Assembly (NCBI RefSeq): GCF_001550375.1
Contig: NZ_LRTR01000167.1
Span: 1-50,148 of the forward strand
Source of the DNA: Streptomyces europaeiscabiei
Lineage (GTDB): Bacteria > Actinomycetota > Actinomycetes > Streptomycetales > Streptomycetaceae
Reading direction: 5' to 3'
Length of the DNA: 50,148 nucleotides
Shown here one piece after another: positions 41,462 to 49,672 of this stretch. The first letter of the stretch is position 1. The number at the start of each line of letters is the position of its first letter. The notes beneath the pieces are model-generated. The model saw only the letters and a program-made list of their open reading frames with translations. It did not search any database and was not told the origin of the DNA. The position numbers were made by a program, and so were the translations under genes.

Positions 41462-42277
41462 TCAGAAGAGTGTGCCCTCCTCGGGCCCCTCCAGCTCCTT
41501 CAGCAGCTCCGGGCCGTTGTTGCGGACGTTGCTGACGGCCGTGGAGACGGGGTAGGCACGCATCAGCCCGACGGGCGGCGGTGCGAGCAGACCACGCAGG
41601 TCGTCCAGGTCCGTACGGGCCGGATCGAGCCATCCGTCCCAGCGGTCGGGCGTGAGCATCAGGGGCATCCGGGGGTGGATCTCGGCCAGCGCGTGCGGAC
41701 CGTCCTGCGGGGCCACAGCCAGCGGAGACGTCTCGGCCTCCGTCGTGATCACCGAGCAGGTCGCCCACCAGGCCAGCGGATGATCGTCCGGCAGCGTCCT
41801 GTCCCGCCAGAACTCGTACAGCCCGGCCATCGCGAAGACCGACCCGTCGGCCGGGAGCACGAAGTACGGCTGCTTGCGCGGTCGCTTCTTCTTCCCCTCG
41901 ACCTCCAGCTCCCGCTCGCCCGTACCGGTGACCCACTCGAAGTAGCCGTCGGCGGGCAGGATGCAGCGCCGGGTGGCGAAGGCACGGCGGAACGACGGCT
42001 TCTCGTGCACGGTCTCCGCACGGGCGTTGATCATCCGGGCGGCGCCCTCGGGGCTCTTGGACCAGGACGGGACCAGACCCCACTTCAGCTTCCGCAGCTG
42101 GCGAACCGGTCTCTTGTCGTCTGCGTCCTTCAAAGGGCGGTCGAGAACCGCGTAGACCTCCTTGGTGGGAGCCACGTTGTAATCCGGCTCCAGGGTCTCC
42201 TCCGGCTCCCACTTCTCGATCTCAAAGACTCCTGCGAGATCCTCGGGCCTACGACTCGACGCATACCGTCCGCACAT
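41462..42277 (-). CDS. SRAP/HMCES family abasic-site DNA-protein crosslinking protein
   Basis: This 271-residue protein starts MCGRYASS. After Met removal Cys2 is the residue that forms a covalent thiazolidine link with abasic sites in single-stranded DNA. Partner residues are visible: Asn34 in DYNVAPT, Glu114 in DGYFEW and His201 in EIHPRMP. The family (YedK in E. coli) shields abasic sites at forks. No Shine-Dalgarno sequence is apparent at ATG 42277; CAGTGT lies 7 nt upstream, a weak leaderless-type hexamer. It is divergent from the M50-like gene. Confidence 0.93.
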   Translation of the reverse strand: MCGRYASSRRPEDLAGVFEIEKWEPEETLEPDYNVAPTKEVYAVLDRPLKDADDKRPVRQLRKLKWGLVPSWSKSPEGAARMINARAETVHEKPSFRRAFATRRCILPADGYFEWVTGTGERELEVEGKKKRPRKQPYFVLPADGSVFAMAGLYEFWRDRTLPDDHPLAWWATCSVITTEAETSPLAVAPQDGPHALAEIHPRMPLMLTPDRWDGWLDPARTDLDDLRGLLAPPPVGLMRAYPVSTAVSNVRNNGPELLKELEGPEEGTLF

Positions 42278-42383
42278 AAGTGCCACACTGCCAGGCCCAC
42301 CCGTCACCCGACCACCACTCCCCCGACGACGGCGCTCCGCGCCGGCCCCTGTCGATCGCGACCCCGAGGAGTCACCGCAGAAC

Positions 42384-43106
42384 ATGGAAAGCACCGCAGC
42401 CACCTCGCTGGCGAGCCTGTGGGACGAGGTCTTCGGCACTCAGCCGGACCCCGACCTCTGGGTCGTCATAGCCACCGCCGTCGCCGCGCTCGCGGCGATC
42501 GTCCCGCACGGCGTCTGGCGGCTCTCGCGCAACGCCATCACCATCGCGCACGAGGGCGGCCACGGTCTGATCGCGCTGCTCACCGGTCGCACCCTGACCG
42601 GCATCCGGCTGCACTCCGACACCAGCGGCCTCACGGTCAGCCGCGGCAAACCCACCGGCCTCGGCATGATCCTCACCGCCGCAGCCGGCTACACCGCTCC
42701 CCCGCTCCTCGGCCTCGGCGGCGCCGCCCTCCTCGGCTCCGGCCGCATCACCCTCCTCCTCTGGCTCGCCACGATCCTGCTGATCGCCATGCTGGTCATG
42801 ATCCGCAACGCCTACGGCGCCCTGACGGTCGTCCTCACCGGCGGCACCTTCGTGGTCGTCTCCTGGCTGGCGGGCCCCCAGGTCCAGGCCGCCTTCGCCT
42901 ACGCGGTGGTCTGGTTCCTGCTGCTGGGGGGCGTACGCCCGGCGTTCGAACTCCAGGCGAAGCGCCGCCGGGGAGGCGCCGGCGACTCGGACGCGGACCA
43001 GCTGTCCCGCCTGACCCACGTGCCGGCGACGGTATGGCTCGTGATGTTCCACGTGGTGTCGGTCTGCGCACTGCTCGGCGGTGGCCGCTGGCTGCTGGGC
43101 CTGTGA
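42384..43106 (+). CDS. M50-like membrane metallopeptidase
   Basis: This 240-residue membrane protein has about six hydrophobic segments. HEGGH (His56, Glu57, His60) in [17 protein letters not shown] is the HExxH zinc motif inside a membrane-proximal helix, as in M50/site-2-protease-like families. A likely third ligand is not obvious. Substrates are unknown. GAGGAG lies ~13 nt before the ATG, a long spacing. A family-1 repeat follows. Confidence 0.8.
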   Translation: MESTAATSLASLWDEVFGTQPDPDLWVVIATAVAALAAIVPHGVWRLSRNAITIAHEGGHGLIALLTGRTLTGIRLHSDTSGLTVSRGKPTGLGMILTAAAGYTAPPLLGLGGAALLGSGRITLLLWLATILLIAMLVMIRNAYGALTVVLTGGTFVVVSWLAGPQVQAAFAYAVVWFLLLGGVRPAFELQAKRRRGGAGDSDADQLSRLTHVPATVWLVMFHVVSVCALLGGGRWLLGL

Positions 43107-43140
43107 AAACTCTTTGATGCCCGAACTTTTCGACCCCGCC

Positions 43141-43190
43141 CGAGGTGCGCCCCGTAAGGGGCGCGGGAAACTGCGCGACCAGCCACGACG
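43141..43190 (+). repeat. Dispersed intergenic repeat, family 1 (copy e)
   Basis: GCGCCCCGTAAGGGGCGCGG followed by GAAACTGCGCGACCAGCCACG, a near-canonical copy. It lies between the M50-like gene and aroA. Confidence 0.75.
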
Positions 43191-43263
43191 ACACCGAACC
43201 CGACAGGCGACGCACGTCAACCGGCTGAACCCGGCGATGCGAACCCCCACTAAAGTGGGCCCC

Positions 43264-44595
43264 ATGGCCCTGAACGCACAGCCCGCCCTCTGGCCCGCCC
43301 CCCACGCGAGCGGAGCCGTCGACGCGACGGTCCACGTCCCGGGGTCCAAGTCGGTCACCAACCGCGCCCTCGTCCTCGCCGCCCTCGCGAGCGAGCCCGG
43401 CTGGCTGCGCCGCCCCCTGCGCTCCCGCGACACCCTCCTGATGGCGGCCGCGCTGCGCGCGATGGGCGTCGGCATCGAGGAGACCGTCTCGTCCAGCTCA
43501 TCCGTCGCGGGCGGCTCCGGAGAGGCCTGGCGCGTCCTGCCCACCGGCCTGCACGGCCCGACCACGGTGGACGTCGGCAACGCGGGCACGGTCATGCGCT
43601 TCCTGCCCCCGGTGGCCGCCCTCGCCGACGGCCCCATCCGCTTCGACGGAGACCCCCGGTCGTACGAGCGTCCCCTGAACGGCGTGATCGACGCCCTGCG
43701 CGTCCTGGGCGCCCGGATCGACGACGACGGCCGGGGCGCCCTGCCGCTGACGGTCCACGGCAGCGGCGCGCTGGACGGTGGCGCGGTGACGATCGACGCG
43801 TCCTCGTCCTCACAGTTCGTGTCGGCGCTGCTGCTGTCCGCCCCCCGCTTCAACCAGGGCGTCGAGGTCCGTCACATCGGCTCGACGCTGCCCTCCATGC
43901 CGCACATCCGGATGACCGTCGACATGCTGCGCTCGGTCGGCGCGCAGGTGGACACCCCGGAGTCGGGCGGCGAGCCGAACGTCTGGCGGGTCACGCCGGG
44001 CGCGCTCCTCGGCCGCGACCTGACGATCGAGCCGGACCTGTCCAACGCCCAGCCGTTCCTGGCGGCGGCCCTGGTGACCGGCGGCAAGGTCGTCATCCCC
44101 GACTGGCCCACGCGCACCACCCAGCCCGGTGACCAACTCCGCGAGATCTTCACGGAGATGGGCGGCACCTGCGAACTGACCGAGTACGGCCTGGTGTTCA
44201 GCGGTTCGGGTTCGATCCACGGCATCGACGTGGACCTGGGCGAGGTCGGCGAGCTGACCCCGGGCATCGCGGCGGTCGCCGCCCTCGCCGACTCCCCCTC
44301 GACCCTGCGCGGCGTCGCCCACCTCCGCCTCCACGAGACGGACCGCCTGGCCGCGCTCACCAAGGAGATCAACGAACTCGGCGGCGACGTCACCGAGACC
44401 GCCGACGGCCTCCACATCCGCCCCCGCCCCCTGCACGGCGGTGTCTTCCACACGTACGACGACCACCGCATGGCCACGGCCGGTGCGATCATCGGCCTGG
44501 CCGTGGAGGGCGTGCGGATCGAGAACGTGGCGACGACGGCCAAGACCCTGCCGGACTTCCCCGAACTGTGGGCCGGGATGCTCGGGAAGAACTGA
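43264..44595 (+). CDS. aroA: 3-phosphoshikimate 1-carboxyvinyltransferase (EPSP synthase)
   Basis: This 443-residue enzyme catalyses the sixth shikimate-pathway step, joining PEP to shikimate-3-phosphate. [20 protein letters not shown] is the S3P-binding start, [19 protein letters not shown] the GNAGT PEP loop, and [20 protein letters not shown] and [16 protein letters not shown] the C-terminal active-site motifs. ATG 43264 is preceded at 7 nt by TAAAGT (43251-43256) with no Shine-Dalgarno sequence, so a leaderless mRNA is likely. rsgA follows 16 bp downstream in the same direction. Confidence 0.96.
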   Translation: MALNAQPALWPAPHASGAVDATVHVPGSKSVTNRALVLAALASEPGWLRRPLRSRDTLLMAAALRAMGVGIEETVSSSSSVAGGSGEAWRVLPTGLHGPTTVDVGNAGTVMRFLPPVAALADGPIRFDGDPRSYERPLNGVIDALRVLGARIDDDGRGALPLTVHGSGALDGGAVTIDASSSSQFVSALLLSAPRFNQGVEVRHIGSTLPSMPHIRMTVDMLRSVGAQVDTPESGGEPNVWRVTPGALLGRDLTIEPDLSNAQPFLAAALVTGGKVVIPDWPTRTTQPGDQLREIFTEMGGTCELTEYGLVFSGSGSIHGIDVDLGEVGELTPGIAAVAALADSPSTLRGVAHLRLHETDRLAALTKEINELGGDVTETADGLHIRPRPLHGGVFHTYDDHRMATAGAIIGLAVEGVRIENVATTAKTLPDFPELWAGMLGKN

Positions 44596-44611
44596 CGGGC
44601 GGACCGGGATC

Positions 44612-45625
44612 ATGCGCCGTTACGGCAAGCACACCGACGAGGACGACATCCCCAGCCGCCCGAACCGCAAGGGCAACCGTCCCCGTACGCACATCCGTCC
44701 GAAGCACGAGGACGCCGCCGAGGGCATGGTCCTCACCGTCGACCGGGGCCGCCTGACCTGTCTCGTCGAGGACCGCGTGGTCTTCGCGATGAAGGCCCGC
44801 GAACTGGGCCGCAAGGCCGCGGTCGTCGGCGACACCGTCGCCCTCGTCGGCGACCTCTCCGGCAAGAAGGACACCCTCGCCCGGATCGTCCGCATCGCCG
44901 ACCGTACGTCGGTGCTGCGGCGCACGGCCGATGACGACGACCCGTACGAGCGCGTCGTCGTCGCCAACGCCGACCAGCTCGCCATCGTCACGGCCCTCGC
45001 CGACCCGGAACCGCGTCCCCGGCTGATCGACCGCTGCCTGGTGGCGGCGTACGCCGCCGGCCTGTCTCCCCTCCTCGTGCTCACGAAGTCGGATCTGGCC
45101 TCCCCCGACAAGCTCCTGGAGCTCTACGGCGACATCGACATCCCGTACGTCGTGACGAGCCGCGAGGAACTGGAGACGGGCGGCGCCGCCGACCGCGTAC
45201 GCGGTCACCTCGCCGGCAAGGTCACGGCGTTCGTCGGCCATTCCGGCGTGGGCAAGACGACCTTGGTGAACGCCCTCGTCCCCGAGGACCGCCGCCGTAC
45301 GACGGGCCATGTGAACGCGGTGACGGGCCGCGGCCGGCACACCACGACCTCCGCGCTGGCCCTGCCCCTGGCGGACTCGGACGGCGGCTGGGTGGTGGAC
45401 ACCCCGGGCGTACGGTCGTTCGGGCTGGCCCACGTCGACCCGTCCCGGGTCATCAACGCCTTCCCGGACCTGGTGCCGGGCACGGAAGGCTGTCCGCGTG
45501 CGTGCAGTCACGACGAACAGGACTGCGCGCTGGACCAGTGGGTGGCGGACGGGCACGCGGACCCGGCCCGGCTCTACTCCCTGCGTCGGCTCCTCTCGAC
45601 GCGCGAACGACGGGAAGGCGACTGA
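44612..45625 (+). CDS. rsgA: Ribosome small-subunit GTPase RsgA (circularly permuted)
   Basis: This is a 337-residue protein. An OB-fold N-terminus (~35-100) is followed by a GTPase domain in permuted order, with TKSD (158-161, G4) before GHSGVGKTTL (209-218, G1) and DTPG (263-266, G3). The zinc-finger C-terminus has Cys294, Cys298, His300 and Cys305. It assists late maturation of the 30S subunit. It lies 16 bp after aroA and is probably co-transcribed. Confidence 0.95.
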   Translation: MRRYGKHTDEDDIPSRPNRKGNRPRTHIRPKHEDAAEGMVLTVDRGRLTCLVEDRVVFAMKARELGRKAAVVGDTVALVGDLSGKKDTLARIVRIADRTSVLRRTADDDDPYERVVVANADQLAIVTALADPEPRPRLIDRCLVAAYAAGLSPLLVLTKSDLASPDKLLELYGDIDIPYVVTSREELETGGAADRVRGHLAGKVTAFVGHSGVGKTTLVNALVPEDRRRTTGHVNAVTGRGRHTTTSALALPLADSDGGWVVDTPGVRSFGLAHVDPSRVINAFPDLVPGTEGCPRACSHDEQDCALDQWVADGHADPARLYSLRRLLSTRERREGD

Positions 45626-45744
45626 CCTCCGCGTTGTTTGCGCCCCCTCCCACCCGGTAAGTGCATAATCGCACCGAGTCGGAGCCCGACCAGACGAGAG
45701 CACACGAAGCGGTCACGGAACGTGGGGACACGGGAGGACGAGAC

Positions 45745-46068
45745 ATGGCGTGGCTGCTGGTTGTCGTGGCGGGGCTTCTTGAGACCGGATTCGCCGTCTG
45801 CCTGAAGCTCTCGCACGGATTCACCAGACTCTGGCCCACGGTCGCCTTCTGCGTCTTCGCGCTCGGCAGCTTCGGCCTGCTGACCCTCTCCCTGAAGAAG
45901 CTCGACGTCGGCCCCGCCTACGCCGTCTGGACGGGCATCGGCGCGGCCGGCACCGCGATCTACGGGATGATCTTCCTCGGCGACATCGTGTCGATCCTGA
46001 AGATCGTCTCGATCAGCCTGGTGATCGTGGGGGTCGTGGGACTGCAACTGTCGGGTTCGGCGCACTAG
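45745..46068 (+). CDS. SMR family transporter (SugE/Gdx-like)
   Basis: This is a 107-residue, four-helix small multidrug resistance protein. The membrane carboxylate is Glu13 in GLLETGFA. AYAVWTGIGAAGTAIYGMIF matches the guanidinium-exporter (Gdx/SugE) branch more than EmrE. It would work as an antiparallel dimer exchanging a cationic substrate for protons. ATG 45745 has GGAGGACG upstream. A TetR gene is convergent, 42 bp away. Substrate assignment to guanidinium is inference. Confidence 0.9.
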   Translation: MAWLLVVVAGLLETGFAVCLKLSHGFTRLWPTVAFCVFALGSFGLLTLSLKKLDVGPAYAVWTGIGAAGTAIYGMIFLGDIVSILKIVSISLVIVGVVGLQLSGSAH

Positions 46069-46110
46069 TTCGCGCGAGTTCCCGCTCCGGCTACAGATGT
46101 CGTCTGTCGC

Positions 46111-46734
46111 CTACAGGTGGTTGAGGGAACGGTTGGGCTGGCGGGGCAGCGCGGTCCGCACGAGATCCGTGACTCCGCCCTCACTCGGGGGTGCCGCCAC
46201 GCAGGACAGGGCGAGCCGCACGGTGAGTTCGCAGGAACGGGCCAGTTCCACCGTGTCCGACTTCGGGGTGCCGGGCGCGGACAGGACGGCGACGGCCCGT
46301 TCGCGTACCAGGGCCACGAAGTCGGCGGGCGCGGGCAACGGTCCGTCCGCGCGGCGCTGCGCGGGCACCGCGGAGGACGAGGGCACCGCCGAGAGCGTCG
46401 GCGAGGGCAGACGCTCGCTCCAGCAGCCGGTGAGCATGGCCCGAACAAGTGCGTTGTTCCGGGATGCCGCCACGGTCCACTCGGCGGTCGCCGCCAGCCG
46501 GTCCCGGGTGTCCGCGGGGGTGGCCAGCGCCCGGTCGACGCCCGCCAGATAGCCGTCCGCCGCCCTCCGGACCAGGGCCCTGGCGAGCCCCTCCTTGCTG
46601 CCGAACTCGTTGTACAGCGTCTGACGTGACACTCCGGCCACCGCCGCCACGTCCACCATGCGCACGGCGGACCACGGCCGGCGCACCAGCGCCGTGTAAG
46701 CGGCGTCCAACAAGGATTCCCGCGCTGCAGGCAT
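46111..46734 (-). CDS. TetR/AcrR family transcriptional regulator
   Basis: This 207-residue protein has the N-terminal helix-turn-helix ARESLLDAAYTALVRRPWSA with VAAVAGVSRQTLYNEFGSKE (about residues 31-50) as turn and recognition helix. The C-terminal part is Ala/Pro-rich. ATG 46734 gives a 5-nt spacing from GGGAGG; the adjacent ATG 46737 would be too close. It may regulate the convergent SMR transporter. Confidence 0.88.
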   Translation of the reverse strand: MPAARESLLDAAYTALVRRPWSAVRMVDVAAVAGVSRQTLYNEFGSKEGLARALVRRAADGYLAGVDRALATPADTRDRLAATAEWTVAASRNNALVRAMLTGCWSERLPSPTLSAVPSSSAVPAQRRADGPLPAPADFVALVRERAVAVLSAPGTPKSDTVELARSCELTVRLALSCVAAPPSEGGVTDLVRTALPRQPNRSLNHL

Positions 46735-46935
46735 CATCGCCTCCCTAAAAGCGAGCGGGCGGCTCTGGCCCTCAGATTTGACGCGCATCAAGTCACTGTC
46801 AAGGGTTCGCGGCGGCTCTCAGGGGCGCACATCAGCCAACGTGCGCGGCGTACTCCGACCCCACCCTGCCCGGCCGCCCCGGCCTTAACGCCACGCAGCG
46901 ACGCGACGCGACACACCTCGTGTGCCCGTACTCGA

Positions 46936-47020
46936 CTGCGGGCAATCGTGCCGCTGGGGCGGCACGGGTGGGCTCGGCGGCACCCGGCAAGCGCCGGTGA
47001 GCGAAACCCACCCCGCCCGG
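46936..47020 (+). repeat. Dispersed intergenic repeat, family 2 (copy a)
   Basis: It shares about 85% identity over ~85 bp with 49528-49614, including GCGGCACCCGGC and AGCGCCGGTGAGCGA. It lies in the gene-free 46735-47126 spacer, which otherwise holds no feature I can support apart from the hisN promoter. Confidence 0.7.
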
Positions 47021-47126
47021 CCGAAGCCGCCGGGTGCCCATCGATCCCCGCCCCGTCCCCGGCACCCCCAACCGACCTCCGGCCCCCTGTAGCCCCGTAC
47101 CGACCTCGACAGATACCGTTCGCCAC

Positions 47127-47927
47127 ATGGCCGACTACCTCGACGACCTCCGCTTCGCCCACGTCCTCGCGGACGCCGCCGACGCGACCACCATGGCCCG
47201 CTTCAAGGCCCTCGACCTCAAGGTCGAGACGAAGCCGGACATGACCCCGGTGAGCGAGGCCGACAAGGCGGCCGAGGAACTCATTCGCGGCCAACTCCAG
47301 CGCGCCCGCCCCCGGGACGCGATCCTCGGTGAGGAGTTCGGCCTCGCCGGCACCGGCCCCCGCCGCTGGGTCGTCGACCCGATCGACGGCACCAAGAACT
47401 ACGTGCGGGGCGTTCCCGTCTGGGCCACCCTGATCTCCCTGATGGAGGCGGCCGAGGGCGGCTACCAGCCCGTCGTCGGTGTCGTCTCCGCCCCTGCCCT
47501 GGGCCGCCGCTGGTGGGCCGCGAAGGGTCACGGCGCCTTCACCGGCCGCAGCCTCAGTTCGGCCTCCCGCCTGCGCGTCTCCGGTGTCGCCGAGCTGTCG
47601 GACGCCTCCTTCGCGTACTCCTCCCTCAGCGGCTGGGAGGAGCGCGGCAGCCTCAACGGCTTCCTGGACCTGACCCGCGAGGTGTGGCGCACGCGCGCGT
47701 ACGGCGACTTCTGGCCGTACATGATGGTCGCCGAGGGTTCCTTGGACATCTGCGCCGAACCCGAGCTCTCGCTCTGGGACATGGCCGCCAACGCGATCAT
47801 CGTCACCGAGTCGGGCGGCAGTTTCACCGGTCTCGACGGCCGCCCCGGCCCGCACAGCGGCAACGCGGCGGCCTCGAACGGCCTGCTCCACGACGAGTTG
47901 CTGGGGTACCTGAACCAGCGCTACTGA
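47127..47927 (+). CDS. hisN: Histidinol-phosphatase of the inositol monophosphatase family
   Basis: This 266-residue IMPase-fold enzyme has metal ligands in ILGEEFGL (Glu69, Glu70) and WVVDPIDGTKNYVRG (Asp84, Asp87), with the late WDMAA supplying the second-metal Asp. The KNYVRGVP version is typical of the actinobacterial HisN subgroup, which completes the penultimate step of histidine biosynthesis (orthologue of SCO5208 by position). TACCGT (47114-47119) is 7 nt before the ATG with no Shine-Dalgarno sequence, so it is probably leaderless. Confidence 0.9.
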   Translation: MADYLDDLRFAHVLADAADATTMARFKALDLKVETKPDMTPVSEADKAAEELIRGQLQRARPRDAILGEEFGLAGTGPRRWVVDPIDGTKNYVRGVPVWATLISLMEAAEGGYQPVVGVVSAPALGRRWWAAKGHGAFTGRSLSSASRLRVSGVAELSDASFAYSSLSGWEERGSLNGFLDLTREVWRTRAYGDFWPYMMVAEGSLDICAEPELSLWDMAANAIIVTESGGSFTGLDGRPGPHSGNAAASNGLLHDELLGYLNQRY

Positions 47928-48160
47928 CCGGCCACGCCGTCCCCCTTCCGCCTCCTCCCGTCACCCCTCCTCCCGTCACCTCCCGCCTCCTTCGGATGCG
48001 TACGGGACCCCGAAGTGATCCCGGGGCGCCCCGAACTGGCCACGCACGCCCCCTTGTTGACCTCCGCTTTACCTGCCACATTGAGAGTCCCCCCACTTGT
48101 GAACTTGTGAATCCCTGAACTATCCGTTCGCCGGGATTCCCTAGGAGGTGGCTGAACTCC

Positions 48161-48553
48161 ATGCTCGTCCGCGACGCCATGAGCACAGTGGTCCTGACCA
48201 TCGGCCCCGATCACACCCTCCGGCAGGCCGCCGCCCTGATGTCGGCCCGCCGGATCGGCGCGGCCGTGGTCCTCGACCCGGACGCCGGCGGACTCGGGAT
48301 ACTGACCGAACGCGACGTCCTCAACTCCGTCGGCCTGGGCCAGAGCCCCGACGCCGAGCGGGCCCACGCCCACACCACCACCGACGTCGTGTTCGCCACG
48401 CCGTCCTGGACCTTGGAGGAAGCGGCCCGCGCCATGACCCACGGCGGCTTCCGCCACCTGATCGTCCTCGACCAGGGCGCCCCCATAGGCATCGTCTCGG
48501 TCCGCGACATCATCCGCTGCTGGACCCCGGCCCGACAGCACGCGACGGCCTAG
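48161..48553 (+). CDS. CBS-pair domain protein
   Basis: This is a 130-residue protein made only of two CBS motifs: MLVRDAMSTVVLTIGPDHTL, AAVVLDPDAGGLGILTERDV, then ATPSWTLEEAARAMTHGGFR, HLIVLDQGAPIGIVSVRDII. Such stand-alone pairs bind adenine nucleotides and act as energy sensors for unknown partners. GGAGGTGG precedes ATG 48161 by 9 nt. A hairpin terminator follows at 48572. Confidence 0.9.
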   Translation: MLVRDAMSTVVLTIGPDHTLRQAAALMSARRIGAAVVLDPDAGGLGILTERDVLNSVGLGQSPDAERAHAHTTTDVVFATPSWTLEEAARAMTHGGFRHLIVLDQGAPIGIVSVRDIIRCWTPARQHATA

Positions 48554-48571
48554 CCGACCCCGAACGCACGA

Positions 48572-48606
48572 ACGGGCCGGGAACCTCCAACGAGATCCCG
48601 GCCCGT
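48572..48606 (+). terminator. Hairpin terminator after CBS gene
   Basis: Arms ACGGGCCGGGA (48572-48582) and TCCCGGCCCGT (48596-48606) pair perfectly over 11 bp. Confidence 0.7.
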
Positions 48607-48723
48607 CCTCAACGACAAGCGGTCCAACCCCGGCCAGCCGCACAGAGCCTGGACGGCGGCCTCCAGGCGCTTGCCGAAGCCTTGACCGATCGACAGTCTC
48701 TACCGATCGCACCCGATCCTATA

Positions 48724-48738
48724 TTGGACTAAATCCAA
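48724..48738 (+). promoter_or_regulatory. Fur-type palindrome upstream of the Fur-family gene
   Basis: TTGGACTAAATCCAA is a perfect dyad in an AT-rich island (48721-48760) ~65-80 bp before the regulator. CAAGTCAATC follows, reminiscent of other actinobacterial Fur-family sites. It is probably autoregulatory. Confidence 0.5.
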
Positions 48739-48804
48739 GTCAATCAATCTTCTAAAGTCACACCTGTTCGGGATCTGTTCTCTCATGCTGTTACGCTGAC
48801 CGGT

Positions 48805-49221
48805 ATGAGTGACCTTCTGGAGCGGCTGCGCGGACGCGGATGGCGCATGACCGCGCAGCGGCGCGTCGTGGCGGAGGTCCTCGACGGCGAACACGTCCAT
48901 CTGACGGCCGACGAGGTGCACACACGCGCTGTCGCCAAGCTGCCCGAGATCTCCCGGGCGACCGTCTACAACACCCTGGGTGAGCTGGTCGTCCTCGGCG
49001 AGGTGCTCGAGGTCGCCACGGACAAGCGGGCCAAGCGGTACGACCCCAACGCGCACCGCCCGCACCACCACCTGGTCTGCGCCCGGTGCGGCACGATCCG
49101 GGACGTCCACCCCACCGGGAACCCTCTCGCCGACCTGCCCTCCTCCGAGCGCTTCGGCTTCACCGTCTCGGACGTGGAGGTCACCTACCGAGGTGTCTGC
49201 CCGACCTGCACGACGGCATAG
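48805..49221 (+). CDS. Fur family metalloregulator
   Basis: This is a 138-residue protein. The winged helix (GWRMTAQRRVVAEVL, LPEISRATVYNTLGELVVLG; ~10-70) precedes the dimerisation/metal domain, with HHHLVCARCG (93-102) and C-terminal GVCPTC giving a structural Cys4 zinc site. It may be Fur-, Zur- or PerR/CatR-like; the metal cannot be told. TACGCT (48792-48797) lies exactly 7 nt before the ATG, implying a leaderless mRNA. The upstream dyad suggests autoregulation. Confidence 0.88.
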   Translation: MSDLLERLRGRGWRMTAQRRVVAEVLDGEHVHLTADEVHTRAVAKLPEISRATVYNTLGELVVLGEVLEVATDKRAKRYDPNAHRPHHHLVCARCGTIRDVHPTGNPLADLPSSERFGFTVSDVEVTYRGVCPTCTTA

Positions 49222-49240
49222 CCTCACCGGCACACGACAG

Positions 49241-49275
49241 AGCCCCCGGCAGCGGAACCGCCGGGGGCTTCTCTC
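49241..49275 (+). terminator. Terminator after the Fur-family gene
   Basis: AGCCCCCGGC (49241-49250) pairs with GCCGGGGGCT (49260-49269), followed by TCTCTC. Confidence 0.75.
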
Positions 49276-49318
49276 TGCCCGCCATGACAACTGATCGATA
49301 CATCGCCACAGCGACACA

Positions 49319-49355
49319 CCCAGGGCCCGGAACCTGATCGGTTCCGGGCCCTGGG
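49319..49355 (-). terminator. Terminator downstream of tRNA-Met
   Basis: Perfect 16-bp stem (49319-49334 with 49340-49355), loop TGATC. It lies 8 bp past the tRNA 3' end. Confidence 0.8.
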
Positions 49356-49362
49356 TCTTCAG

Positions 49363-49436
49363 TAGCGGGGACAGGATTTGAACCTGCGACCTCTGGGTTA
49401 TGAGCCCAGCGAGCTACCGAGCTGCTCCACCCCGCG
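49363..49436 (-). tRNA. Initiator tRNA-Met (CAT)
   Basis: The minus strand begins CGCGGGGTGGAGCAGCTCGG, has anticodon loop CTCATAA closed by three G-C pairs (GGG/CCC), and T-arm GGTTCAAATCC. The unpaired 1-72 position and the three stacked G-C pairs mark an initiator tRNA. The 3' CCA is not encoded. A terminator follows. Confidence 0.95.
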
Positions 49437-49527
49437 TCGACAGACTGAACACTACGTCACGGCCACCGACCAGCGCAAATCCCTTGAGAGCGACCCGGCC
49501 GCGGCAGGCGCGCGCCCGGCTGTCACG

Positions 49528-49614
49528 GTGCGGGCAGTCGTGTCGCCAGGGGCGGCACGGGAGGGCGCGGCGGCACCCGGCGAGCGCCGGTGAGCGACAC
49601 CTGCCCCCGCCCAG
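49528..49614 (+). repeat. Dispersed intergenic repeat, family 2 (copy b)
   Basis: GTGCGGGCAGTCGTGTCGCC followed by AGGGGCGGCACGGGAGGGC and the CACCCGGCGAGCGCCGGTG core, matching 46936-47020. It lies between the tRNA and the Sel1-repeat gene. Confidence 0.7.
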
Positions 49615-49672
49615 CACCGCCCCCGGGCACCGTCACGCCACCGGCCCTCACAACCGCCCCGGCCGAGAACGG

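Noticed and set aside
45640..45744. Guanidine riboswitch before the SMR gene
   Set aside because: ACGA occurs twice in the leader, but the paired hairpins or conserved ykkC cores are not present.
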